DNA from: Azospirillum picis
Lineage (GTDB): Bacteria > Pseudomonadota > Alphaproteobacteria > Azospirillales > Azospirillaceae
Direction: 5' to 3'
NCBI RefSeq assembly: GCF_017876115.1
Contig: NZ_JAGINO010000019.1
Location: 88,288 to 152,287 of the forward strand
DNA length: 64,000 bases
The notes beneath the pieces are model-generated. The model worked only from the letters and a program-made list of their open reading frames with translations. It was not told the DNA's origin and made no database searches. Of this stretch, positions 26,289 to 34,448 are shown piece after piece (position 1 is the stretch's first letter; every line of letters begins with the position of its first letter). The translations under genes and the position numbers were made by a program.

Positions 26289-27370
26289 GCGGCGATGGCG
26301 GCGTTGGCGGGATGGCGCTCCTCGTCGTAGGCGCGCAGCGCCTCGGCGACGCCGCCGTGCCGCGCCAGCGCCCGGCGCAGCGCCAGGGCGTCGCCGGCGG
26401 CCTTGGCGACGCCCATGGCGGTGTGCGGCCTGACCACGAAGGCGGCATCGCCGAGCAGGGCCACCCGGCCCGACGCCATCACCGGCGGCTCATAGTCGAA
26501 GATCGCCTGGACGAAGGGCCGCGGCTCCGCCGCCACGACGGCGGCGAAGGGGGTGGGCAGCAGCGCCGCCGCGTCCGCCCGCAACAGCGCCGCCGCCTCC
26601 GGCGGGACCTGCCCTGGGGCCAGCGAGAAGGGATGGCGGCGTCCGTCGGCCGCCGTCAGCGTCGCCGGCAGGTCGGCTTCGCCGACCGGGCGGTACCAGA
26701 CCCAATTGTAGCGGCGCGACCCGGCCTCCGTCTCGCCGCCGGGACCGGCGACCAGGTAGCCCAGGGCATGCGACCGCGGCATCTCGTAGAAGGCGAAGCG
26801 GTTCATCAGCACGGCGGCTTCCGGCGGCACCTCCCGCTCCGGGATCAGGCCGCGCCAGGCGACATAGCCGGCATAGACGTTCCTGCTGCCGTCGCCCGCC
26901 ACCGCACCGCGCACCACCGACCCCAGCCCGTCGGCGCCGATGACGAGGTCGGCCTCCTCGCTGCCGCCATCCTCGAACAGCAGGCGGGCGCCGTCGGCGT
27001 CCTGTTCCACCGCCCGCACCGCGCGGCCCGGCACATAGTCCCCGTCCTCCACCTTGCTCCGCATCGTCCGGAACAGGTGGTCCCAGGAGATCTGGGTCTG
27101 GGGGGTCCGCTGCAGGTGCCCGATCGTGCCGGCGCGGTCGAGGAAGATGCGCTCCCAGGCGACGACGCCGACGTCGGCGACATGCTCGCACCCGACCTCG
27201 CGCAGCAATGCGAAGAGATCGCGCTGCCCGACCAGCCCGGCGCCGCGCCCGGCCAGCCCGCCGGACGAGCGTTCATAGAGACGGACGTCATGCCCGTCCC
27301 GCCGCAGCAGCGCCGCGGCGAACAGGCCGCCGACCGAGCCGCCGGCGATCCTCACCCGCAAGGATGTCAT
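26255..27370 (-). CDS. FAD-dependent monooxygenase (2,6-dihydroxypyridine hydroxylase-like)
   Basis: 371-residue flavoprotein hydroxylase. Dinucleotide-binding start RVRIAGGSVGGLFAAALLRRDGHDVRLYERS; DG motif DLVIGADGLGSVVR; and the second FAD motif GRVALLGDAAFVVRPHTAMGVAKAAGDA. The GSVGG variant, YVAWRGLIPE and YNWVWYRP resemble 2,6-dihydroxypyridine 3-hydroxylase (DHPH) of nicotine and nicotinate catabolism. It hydroxylates an aromatic ring with NAD(P)H and O2. It lies downstream of the molybdenum hydroxylase genes on the same strand (55 bp after), which together suggest attack on an N-heteroaromatic compound. Ring specificity is inference. Ends inside the convergent DUF1835 gene. Confidence 0.85.
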   Translation of the reverse strand: MTSLRVRIAGGSVGGLFAAALLRRDGHDVRLYERSSGGLAGRGAGLVGQRDLFALLREVGCEHVADVGVVAWERIFLDRAGTIGHLQRTPQTQISWDHLFRTMRSKVEDGDYVPGRAVRAVEQDADGARLLFEDGGSEEADLVIGADGLGSVVRGAVAGDGSRNVYAGYVAWRGLIPEREVPPEAAVLMNRFAFYEMPRSHALGYLVAGPGGETEAGSRRYNWVWYRPVGEADLPATLTAADGRRHPFSLAPGQVPPEAAALLRADAAALLPTPFAAVVAAEPRPFVQAIFDYEPPVMASGRVALLGDAAFVVRPHTAMGVAKAAGDALALRRALARHGGVAEALRAYDEERHPANAAIAAYGRRLGATLG

Positions 27371-27425
27371 GGCCGCATGTCCTCCTCTTCCCCAATCCCG
27401 GCTTCCCTCGCCCTGGCGCGCCCGG

Positions 27426-29792
27426 TCACACCGGACCCAGCGCCGCCTTGAGGCGGTCGGCGCTGAGCGGCATGTCGCGCAGGCGGATGCCGGTGGCGTC
27501 GGCGATGGCGTTGGCGAGCGCCGCTGCCGTCGGCCCCTGCGCCGCCTCGGCCGTGCCGAGGAAGGGGGCGCCCGGACGGTCCATCACCAGCACCTCGACG
27601 GCGTCCGGCACATCCCCGAAGCGCAGGATGGGATAGCTGCTCCAGTCGAACCCGGCGCGCCGGTCGCCGGCGAAGCGCATGCCCTCGCGGCTGGTCCAGC
27701 TGAAGGACTGCACCAGCGCGCCCTCGATCTGGTTGCGCACGCCGTCCGGGCTGGCCGGCTGGCCGCAATCCACCGCGGCGACGGCACGGCGGATCGCCAC
27801 CCGGCCGGTCTCGCGGTCGACCTCCACCTCCAGTGCCACCGCGCAGTAGGCGCCGAGATTCTTGTAGCGGGCGAAGGCCATGCCGCAGCCGCGCCGCCCG
27901 TCGCCCTTCGGCCGGCTGCCCCAGCCGAAACCGTCGGCCGCCCGCTGCATCACCTCGCGGGCGCGCTGGTCCTCCATATGGGCGAGCCGCAGCGCCAGCG
28001 GGTCGATGTTCGCCGCCGCCGCCAGCTCGTCGAGCATGCTCTCGATCGAGAAGACGTTCAGGTGGGCGCCCAGCGAGCGCAGGGCCGACACCCGCACCGG
28101 CATGTCCTTGATGAAGTGATAGACGACATGGGTGTTGGCGAAGCTGTACAGCGGGTTGGAGTTGCGGCTGCCGTCGCCCTCCGGCATCGGGATCGGCTTG
28201 CCCTCCGGCACCGGGAAGGGCGGATCGGCCTCGTTGCCCGCCAGAACGCCGCCGGCGCCGACCGGGCGGTTGTTGTGGGGGTTGCTCCACACCTCGTGCC
28301 GCCAGGATACGATGCGGCCGTCGGCGCCGAGCGCCGCCTCAAGCTGCGTCATCATGCCGGGGCCGAGCGGCTCCCAGCCGAACTCCTGCTCGCGCATCCA
28401 CTGCAGGCGGATCGGCCGGCCGGGCGTCGCCATGGCGATCACCGCGGCGTCGGCGGCGACGTCGTCGGCCCCGTTCTGGCCGTAGCAGCCGGCGCCCTCC
28501 GCGTGGATGGCCCGCACCTTGTCCGGCGGCAGGCCGACCAGCTCGGCGACGACGCGGTGGACGTCGAAGGGGCCCTGGCTGTGGGTCCACACCGTCATGG
28601 CGCCGCCCTCGAACAGGGCGACGGCGCAGGAGGGGCCGATCGAGCCATGGCTGATCCAGGGCCGGACATAGCGCGCCCGTACGCTATGGGCCGCCGGCCC
28701 GGTGGGGCCGCGGGTGTCCATGATCGGGATGTCGCGCGCCGGCAGCGCGGTCAGCGCCGCGGCGATGGCGTCGGCGGACATCGGGCCGCCGCCCTCTGCG
28801 CCGCCCTCTGCGCCACCCCCGGCGCCACCTCCCTCGCCGCCGGCGGGAAGCGGCTCCTGTGGCTGGGTGCCGGCATCCCGGCCGTAGGCGGCGCGCTGGA
28901 GGTGGCGCAGCGCCTGGACCGCCGTCCATTCCCGCTCGGCCACCACCGCCAGGAAGGCGCCGCGCCGGACGATCCCGACCACCCCCGGCATGCGGCTGAC
29001 GGCCGCGACGTCCGGCTCGCGCAGCCGGGTGCCGACGCTGGGGCCGCGGACGACGCGGGCGTGCAGCATGCCCGGCAGCCGGAGGTCGTGCAGGTAGGCG
29101 GCGCCGCCGGTCAGCTTGGCCGGGATGTCGATCCGCGGCAGGTCGCGTCCCATCGTGCGGTAGCCGGCGGGATCGCGCAGCGGCGCGTCCGGCACCGCCT
29201 TGACATGCAGCGACAGCCGGGCGGCGGCGTCGCCGTAGCCCAGGCTGCGCCCGTCGGCTGCGCGCAGCATCCCGTCGCCGCCGGTGGCGACCGTGTCGGC
29301 CGCGACACCCCAGCCACGCGCCGCTTCCTGCGCCAGCAGCATGCGGACGTTGGCGGCGGCGTTGCGGATCGCCGTGCCGCTGTCCTGCATGGAATGGCTG
29401 CCGGCGGTCAGCCCCTCGTCGGGGGTGCGGTCGGTGTCGGCGGTGACCAGGGTGATGCGGGCGGGCGGCATGTCCAGCTCCTCCGCCGCCACCTGGAGCA
29501 GTGCGGTGCGGATGCCCTGGCCGAGCTCGACCTTGCCGGTGAAGACGGTGGCCCGGCCGTCGGCGCCGATGCGGATCCAGGCATCGAGCCACGGGGTGGT
29601 GCGCAGGCTGCCCGCCAGCTCGGGCGCCACCACCGCCGGCCCGGCGCCGCCCTCGCCGCCGCCGGCGAGCTGCGCGAAGGCCCTGGGCGCCAGGGCGAAG
29701 CTCACCACCAGGGCGCCGCCCGCCAGGAAGCCGCGGCGGGAGAGGCGGGTGGCGTCCTTTGCCGCCGCGCCGCGGGTCGGGAGGCCGGTCAT
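27426..29792 (-). CDS. Molybdenum hydroxylase large subunit (isoquinoline 1-oxidoreductase-like)
   Basis: 788-residue molybdopterin-cytosine-dinucleotide subunit of the xanthine dehydrogenase family, IorB-type. Starts with a Tat signal (SRRGFLAGGALVVSFALAP), so the enzyme acts in the periplasm. Visible: IGADGRATVFTGKVELGQGIRTAL, DEGLTAGSHSMQDSG, ARYVRPWISHGSIGPS, and the C-terminal FLGTAEAAQGPTAAALANAI containing the likely catalytic glutamate. A glycine/glutamate-rich insert (GGEGGGAGGGAEGG) at about residues 315-335 separates two domains. The ATG overlaps the 2Fe-2S gene stop by four bases. Hydroxylates an N-heterocycle or aldehyde using water; electrons pass to the 2Fe-2S subunit and the triheme cytochrome. 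Confidence 0.9.
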   Translation of the reverse strand: MTGLPTRGAAAKDATRLSRRGFLAGGALVVSFALAPRAFAQLAGGGEGGAGPAVVAPELAGSLRTTPWLDAWIRIGADGRATVFTGKVELGQGIRTALLQVAAEELDMPPARITLVTADTDRTPDEGLTAGSHSMQDSGTAIRNAAANVRMLLAQEAARGWGVAADTVATGGDGMLRAADGRSLGYGDAAARLSLHVKAVPDAPLRDPAGYRTMGRDLPRIDIPAKLTGGAAYLHDLRLPGMLHARVVRGPSVGTRLREPDVAAVSRMPGVVGIVRRGAFLAVVAEREWTAVQALRHLQRAAYGRDAGTQPQEPLPAGGEGGGAGGGAEGGAEGGGPMSADAIAAALTALPARDIPIMDTRGPTGPAAHSVRARYVRPWISHGSIGPSCAVALFEGGAMTVWTHSQGPFDVHRVVAELVGLPPDKVRAIHAEGAGCYGQNGADDVAADAAVIAMATPGRPIRLQWMREQEFGWEPLGPGMMTQLEAALGADGRIVSWRHEVWSNPHNNRPVGAGGVLAGNEADPPFPVPEGKPIPMPEGDGSRNSNPLYSFANTHVVYHFIKDMPVRVSALRSLGAHLNVFSIESMLDELAAAANIDPLALRLAHMEDQRAREVMQRAADGFGWGSRPKGDGRRGCGMAFARYKNLGAYCAVALEVEVDRETGRVAIRRAVAAVDCGQPASPDGVRNQIEGALVQSFSWTSREGMRFAGDRRAGFDWSSYPILRFGDVPDAVEVLVMDRPGAPFLGTAEAAQGPTAAALANAIADATGIRLRDMPLSADRLKAALGPV

Positions 29793-30340
29793 GGACGCGC
29801 CTCCCGCACCGGCTCGGCCGCCGCCTGCCGCGTGCCTGCAGGCGCATCCCGCGTCCCCTTTTGCGCCTCCTTCCGGCCCTCCTTCCTCATGGCCACCGCC
29901 CGGCGGATGGCGCGCAGGATGCGCATGTGGGTTCCGCAGCGGCAGAGGTTGGTCTGCATGTGGGCGCGGATCTGCGCCTCGTCCGGCTCGGCGACGCGGT
30001 CGAGCAGCGCCTGCGCCCGCATGATCATGCCGGCGATGCAATAGCCGCACTGGGCGGCCTGCTCGGCCTCGAAGGCCGCCTGCAGCAGGCCGGGGGCCTC
30101 GGCGGTCCCCAGCCCCTCGACGGTGCGGATCTGTCGTCCCTCCAGCGCCGACACCGGGGTCAGGCAGGAGAAGGCGGCCTTGCCGTCGATCTGCACGGTG
30201 CAGGCGCCGCATTGGCCGAGGCCGCAGCCGTATTTGGCGCCGTTCAGCGCCAGCTCGCCGCGCAGGACATAGAGCAGGGGGGTGGAGGGATCCACCTCCA
30301 GCCGGTGCGCCGCACCGTTGATGGTCAGGGTGACGGTCAT
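29789..30340 (-). CDS. Molybdenum hydroxylase 2Fe-2S subunit (IorA-like)
   Basis: 183-residue iron-sulfur subunit. Residues 1-80 form the plant-type ferredoxin domain with CGLGQCGAC ... C (first cluster), followed by the all-helical domain with CGYCIAGM and NLCRCGTHMRILRAI (second cluster), the standard eight-cysteine arrangement of small subunits such as IorA and CoxS. A 35-residue basic tail (KEGRKEAQKGTRDAPAGTRQ) is extra. Overlaps its neighbours by four bases at both ends (ATGA), so the cytochrome, 2Fe-2S and Mo subunits are translationally coupled. Transfers electrons from the molybdenum centre to the cytochrome. Confidence 0.93.
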   Translation of the reverse strand: MTVTLTINGAAHRLEVDPSTPLLYVLRGELALNGAKYGCGLGQCGACTVQIDGKAAFSCLTPVSALEGRQIRTVEGLGTAEAPGLLQAAFEAEQAAQCGYCIAGMIMRAQALLDRVAEPDEAQIRAHMQTNLCRCGTHMRILRAIRRAVAMRKEGRKEAQKGTRDAPAGTRQAAAEPVREARP

Positions 30341-31632
30341 TGCCGGGTGTCCTCCTCACGGATCTCTGCGGCCGCCTGTTCCAGGTCGGTCCAGGCGGGG
30401 CGGTCGCTGAAGCGGGTGCGCAGGTAGGCGGCGATACGGGCGGCCTGCGCGTCGGTCAGGCTGGCCGTGAAGGGCGGCATCGCCGGGCCGGCGGCCCCCG
30501 CCGGCGGATGGATGCCGTTCAGGATGGCGCGCAGCGCGTTGGCGGGCTCGTCGAGCTGCAGGGCGGTCGCGGTCGCCAACGGCGGACGGCCCTGGGTCAG
30601 CATCGGCGCGCCGGCCTCATGGCAGCCGGCGCAGGCGCCGGCGAACAGGGCGGCACCCGCCGGATCGGCCTGGGCGGCGCGGTCGGCGCGGTCGATGGCC
30701 GGTGGCCGATCGGCGGGCTGCCCCGCCCCGCCCGGCGGGGCGGACAGCGAGGCGATATAGACGGCGATCGCCCGCACGTCGGCCTCGGGGGCGCGCGACA
30801 GGCCATGGACCACCGGCCCCATCGGTCCGGCCGCCACGCCGTGCCGGCCGTCGAGCCCGGCCCGCAGGTAGGCGTAGAGGCTGTCCGCCGTCCAGGGCAC
30901 CGGCGCCCGGCTGGCGGCGGTCAGCGCCGGCGCGGTCCAGCCCTCGGCCACCCCGCCGGAATAGGCGCTGCTCCCGTCCTCCTCGGCGCCGGCGAGGTTG
31001 CGCGGGCTGTGGCAGCCGCCGCAATGGCCGAGCCCTTCCACCAGGTAGGCGCCGCGGTTCCATTGCGCGTCGCGGCCGGGCACCGGCTGGAACTCCGGCT
31101 GGTGCAGGAACATCAGCTTCCAGCCCGCCAGCAGCGGGCGGAAGCCGAGCGGGAAGATCATGTCGTTCGGCTTGGCCGGCGCCGACACCGGCTGGCGCGT
31201 CATCAGGAAGGCGTAGATCGCCTCCAGGTCGCCGTCATGCACCCGCCGGTAATGGTCGTAGGGCAGGGCGGGATAGAGATGGCTGCCGTCGCGTCCCACC
31301 CCGTCGCGCATCGCCCGCTTGAAGGCGTCCAGCGACCAGCTGCCGATCCCGGTCGCGGCGTCGGGTGTGATGTTGCTGGCGTAGAGCGTGCCGAACGGCG
31401 TCGGCAGCGCCCGGCCGCCGGCATAGGCCGCCCCCTGGTCGGCGGTGTGGCAGACCACGCAGTCGCCGATCGCCGCCAGGGTCGCCCCCTTTGCCACCAG
31501 CTCGGCCGGAAAGCCGTCGGCCGCCGGCGGGGGGATCGGGGGCAGGGCGCTCCGGTAACTGATGCCGGCGAACGCGCCCACCCCCAGCAGGCAGGCCAGC
31601 GCCCCCCCGAACGCCCACTTGATCGGCTTCAT
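30337..31632 (-). CDS. Triheme cytochrome c subunit of the molybdenum hydroxylase
   Basis: 431-residue c-type cytochrome with an N-terminal membrane anchor (IKWAFGGALACLLGVGAFAG) and three heme-binding sites: CVVCH, CGGCH and CAGCH, each followed downstream by a methionine ligand candidate. The arrangement matches the cytochrome subunits of membrane alcohol dehydrogenases and of the nicotinate/isoquinoline type hydroxylases that pass electrons to the respiratory chain. First gene of the coupled three-gene set; the following 2Fe-2S gene overlaps its end by four bases. Periplasmic, anchored to the inner membrane. Confidence 0.92.
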   Translation of the reverse strand: MKPIKWAFGGALACLLGVGAFAGISYRSALPPIPPPAADGFPAELVAKGATLAAIGDCVVCHTADQGAAYAGGRALPTPFGTLYASNITPDAATGIGSWSLDAFKRAMRDGVGRDGSHLYPALPYDHYRRVHDGDLEAIYAFLMTRQPVSAPAKPNDMIFPLGFRPLLAGWKLMFLHQPEFQPVPGRDAQWNRGAYLVEGLGHCGGCHSPRNLAGAEEDGSSAYSGGVAEGWTAPALTAASRAPVPWTADSLYAYLRAGLDGRHGVAAGPMGPVVHGLSRAPEADVRAIAVYIASLSAPPGGAGQPADRPPAIDRADRAAQADPAGAALFAGACAGCHEAGAPMLTQGRPPLATATALQLDEPANALRAILNGIHPPAGAAGPAMPPFTASLTDAQAARIAAYLRTRFSDRPAWTDLEQAAAEIREEDTRQ

Positions 31633-31732
31633 CGCCGCACCTCCCGGTTTGCCGTGTACACCGGCAGGGTGCAGGAATGGCCGGGCCTTCTATTGAAGGA
31701 ACTGCCGGGGAATTTTTGAACGAAACGGACAA

Positions 31733-31792
31733 GCCCGCCCAGAGGCCCGCCCAGAGGCCCGCCCAGAGGCCCGCCCGGATGCCCGTCCGGAA
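31733..31792. repeat. 12-bp tandem repeat array
   Basis: Five consecutive 12-bp units: three perfect GCCCGCCCAGAG (31733-31768) and two diverged (GCCCGCCCGGAT, GCCCGTCCGGAA). Lies in the 170-bp gap between the metallo-beta-lactamase gene end and the cytochrome start. Confidence 0.8.
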
Positions 31793-31802
31793 GCCGGTCT
31801 TC

Positions 31803-32792
31803 CTACGGGGCGGCCGGGACCATGACGGTGGTGTAGTTGGCCGGCAGCCAATGATAGCCCTGGTCGTCCCGCCTGATGTGTCCGAGGCCGGGGAAGGAGA
31901 TGTGGGCCGCGGCGATCCAGTAGCCGTTCCGCGCCGCCTCGGCGAACAGCCGCTCCCGCTCGCGCCGGGCGTCGGGCTCGTCGCTGTCGTATTTCAGCGT
32001 GGCGGCGGGGTAGGGGAACTGGATGGCCGCCACATGGACGATGTCGCCCCAGGCCAGCAGGGTCTGCCCGTCGCTGCGCACCTGGTAGATGGTATGGCCT
32101 GGGGTGTGGCCGGGGCCGGGAATGGCGCGGATTTCCGGCAGCAGTTGCGTCTCGCCGTCGAAGGGCGCCAGCCGGCCCGCCGCGACGTAGGGCTTCAGCG
32201 AGGCGGCGGCGCCGTCGAACATCGGGCCGAGGAAGCCCGGCGCCGTCGCCTTGTTGGCGGGGTCGAGCCAGTAGTCGCTGTCCCGGCGGCTCACCCGGAT
32301 GACGGCGTTGGGAAAGGCCATGCTGCCGCTGCGGTCGACGCCGCCGACATGGTCGCGGTGCAGGTGGGTCAGGTAGATCTCGTCCACCTGCTCCGGCGCA
32401 TAGCCGGCAGCGCGCAGGTTGGCCATCAGATGGCCGCCGTCGGCGCCGTAGAGCACCCCGGCCCCGCTGTCGATCAGCACCAGCCGGTCGCCGGTGTTGA
32501 CCAGGAAGGCGTTGATCGACCCCTCGACCGGCGGCGCCAGGCTCGACCGCTCCAGCAGCGCGTCGGCGGACGCCGTGCCGATCCCGTTCACCACCTCGTG
32601 AATCGGGAAGGGATGGGTGCCGTCGAGCAGCGCGGTGATCTCCGTGCGGCCCAGCATCATGCGGTAGAAGCCCGGCGCCTGCGTGCGCACCTGTGGTGCC
32701 GCCGCCTCGGCCGGAATGGACAGGATCGGGGACAGGGCTGTTGCCGGCAGCAGGGCCAGCGCCAGGAGCGCCGAGCGGGCGGAGCGTGTCAT
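31803..32792 (-). CDS. Exported metallo-beta-lactamase-fold hydrolase
   Basis: 329-residue MBL-fold enzyme with a Sec signal peptide (TRSARSALLALALLPATALS). Metal ligands are in THLHRDHVGG, GPGHTPGHT, WGDIVH and a late H in AAHISFPGLGH, so both zinc sites look intact. This subgroup includes quorum-quenching lactonases and periplasmic hydrolases of unknown specificity; the sequence does not distinguish them. ATG 32792 follows GAGGG. It precedes the molybdenum hydroxylase operon on the same strand, separated by about 170 bp with the 12-bp repeat array, so may be a separate transcript. Confidence 0.88.
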   Translation of the reverse strand: MTRSARSALLALALLPATALSPILSIPAEAAAPQVRTQAPGFYRMMLGRTEITALLDGTHPFPIHEVVNGIGTASADALLERSSLAPPVEGSINAFLVNTGDRLVLIDSGAGVLYGADGGHLMANLRAAGYAPEQVDEIYLTHLHRDHVGGVDRSGSMAFPNAVIRVSRRDSDYWLDPANKATAPGFLGPMFDGAAASLKPYVAAGRLAPFDGETQLLPEIRAIPGPGHTPGHTIYQVRSDGQTLLAWGDIVHVAAIQFPYPAATLKYDSDEPDARRERERLFAEAARNGYWIAAAHISFPGLGHIRRDDQGYHWLPANYTTVMVPAAP

Positions 32793-33065
32793 CGCGTTTT
32801 CCCTCGGAAGGTGACGGTCGGGACCGTCCCGAGCCTCGCGCGGGCGGCTGCGGCCGGTCTTGAAGGATCCACCCATTCCGGCGTCCGCCCCCTGTGCGGC
32901 GGTCGCGACCCGGATTTCCCGTAACGCGGGAATCCCTGCCGGCGAATGCCGCCGGCCTCTGGCATTAACCTTATGTGAAGACATTGCGAAGCATTTGAAA
33001 AGCCGCCCGGAAGGAAAGCATCGCCGGACCGTCGGGCCGATCGAAGAACACGGGGGGGCTGATCC

Positions 33066-34448
33066 ATGTCGACCGCAGCGGTGGAAAAGACCGCTTCCCC
33101 TGGGAATGCCCCCGATGGCGACCGCCGGCTTCTGGCGCTGACCGGCCTGCTGCAGCTCGAACGCCGCGCGCGGGCGGCACCGACGGCGGCGGAACTCGGT
33201 TTCCTGATCGTGAACGAGACGCTGGGGCTGGTGCGCTACCGGCAGGCCGTCCTGTGGCGGGGCCGGGCGGGCGGGCAAGGCACGGTGGCGGCGCTGTCCG
33301 GCGTATCGGTCGTCGACCGGCAGGTCCCCTATGTGATGTGGCTGCGCCGCGTGCTGGACTGGATTCACGTGCAGCATGGCCCGGCCAAGCCGGTGCAGCT
33401 CGTCGCCGCGGACCTTCCCCCCGACCTCGCGCGCGCCTGGGGGGAGTGGCTGCCGACGCGTGCGCTCTGGCTGCCGCTGCCCGGCCGCAGGGATCGCGAT
33501 CCTTGCGCGCTGCTGCTGGCGCGCGACGAGGACTGGACGCCCGGCGAGCTCCACCTGCTGGGCTATGCCGCGGACGCCTACGGACATGCCTGGCACGCCC
33601 TCACCGGGCGCCGCCGGCGTTCCACATGGCTGCGCTGGCGCCATGGGCTTCTGGCGGCGCTGCTGGCCGGGGCCGCGGTGGTGCTGGCGCTTCCGGTGCC
33701 GCAGTCGGCTCTGGCGCCGGCCGAGGTGGTTCCCCGCGAACCGACCATCCTGCGGGCTCCCATCGACGGCGTGGTCGACCGGTTCGAGGTGAAGCCGAAC
33801 GAGCCGGTGCGCGAGGGGCAACTGCTCCTGGTGCTCGACCGCACCAAGCTGCAGAACCGGCTGGAGGTTGCCCGCAAGGCGCTGGAGGTGGCGCAGACCG
33901 AGTATCGCCAGGCCGGCCAGCAGGCGCTGTTCGACGCCCGCGCCAAGGCCAACCTGGCCGTCCTCAAGGGGCGCATGGACCAGCAGGCCGCCGAGGTCGC
34001 CTATGTCGAGGAGCTGCTGGACCGCATCGAGATCCGCGCGCCGCGCGCCGGCATCGCCATCTTCAACGACGTGGCGGACTGGATCGGCAAGCCGGTGACG
34101 ATCGGCGAGCGCATCCTCACCGTCGCCGACCCTCAGGAGGCTGAACTGGAAATCCGCCTTCCGGTCGCCGACGCCATCGCGCTGGAACCCGACGCCGAGG
34201 TGCGCCTCTTCCTCAACATCGATCCGCAGAACGTCATCGCCGCGCGGCTCAGCTACAGCGGCTATCAGGCCGAAGCCACCCCGGACGGCGTCGTCGCCTA
34301 CCGATTGAAGGCGACGCTCGACCCCGCCGTCGCCCCGCCCCGCATCGGGCTGAAGGGCATCGCCAAGCTCTATGGCGAGCGCAGTCCGCTGATCCTCTCC
34401 ATCCTGCGCCGGCCGCTCGCCGCCGCCCGCCAGCGGCTCGGCCTGTGA
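33066..34448 (+). CDS. HlyD-like membrane fusion protein with cytosolic N-domain
   Basis: 460 residues. Residues 1-190 are an unusual cytosolic region with GAF-like features (LTGLLQLERRARAAPTAAELGFLIVNETLGLVRYRQAVLW ... ALWLPLPG). One membrane helix follows (HGLLAALLAGAAVVLALPV, about 197-216). Residues 217-460 are a HlyD/biotinyl-lipoyl adaptor: PTILRAPIDGVVDRFEVKPNEPVREGQLLLVLD, a coiled-coil hairpin (RKALEVAQTEYRQAGQQAL ... EELLDRIEIRAPRAGI) and a beta-barrel. It likely bridges inner membrane and outer-membrane channel. It overlaps the M50 gene by four bases (GTGA). First gene of the export module. The N-terminal domain could sense a ligand. Confidence 0.83.
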   Translation: MSTAAVEKTASPGNAPDGDRRLLALTGLLQLERRARAAPTAAELGFLIVNETLGLVRYRQAVLWRGRAGGQGTVAALSGVSVVDRQVPYVMWLRRVLDWIHVQHGPAKPVQLVAADLPPDLARAWGEWLPTRALWLPLPGRRDRDPCALLLARDEDWTPGELHLLGYAADAYGHAWHALTGRRRRSTWLRWRHGLLAALLAGAAVVLALPVPQSALAPAEVVPREPTILRAPIDGVVDRFEVKPNEPVREGQLLLVLDRTKLQNRLEVARKALEVAQTEYRQAGQQALFDARAKANLAVLKGRMDQQAAEVAYVEELLDRIEIRAPRAGIAIFNDVADWIGKPVTIGERILTVADPQEAELEIRLPVADAIALEPDAEVRLFLNIDPQNVIAARLSYSGYQAEATPDGVVAYRLKATLDPAVAPPRIGLKGIAKLYGERSPLILSILRRPLAAARQRLGL

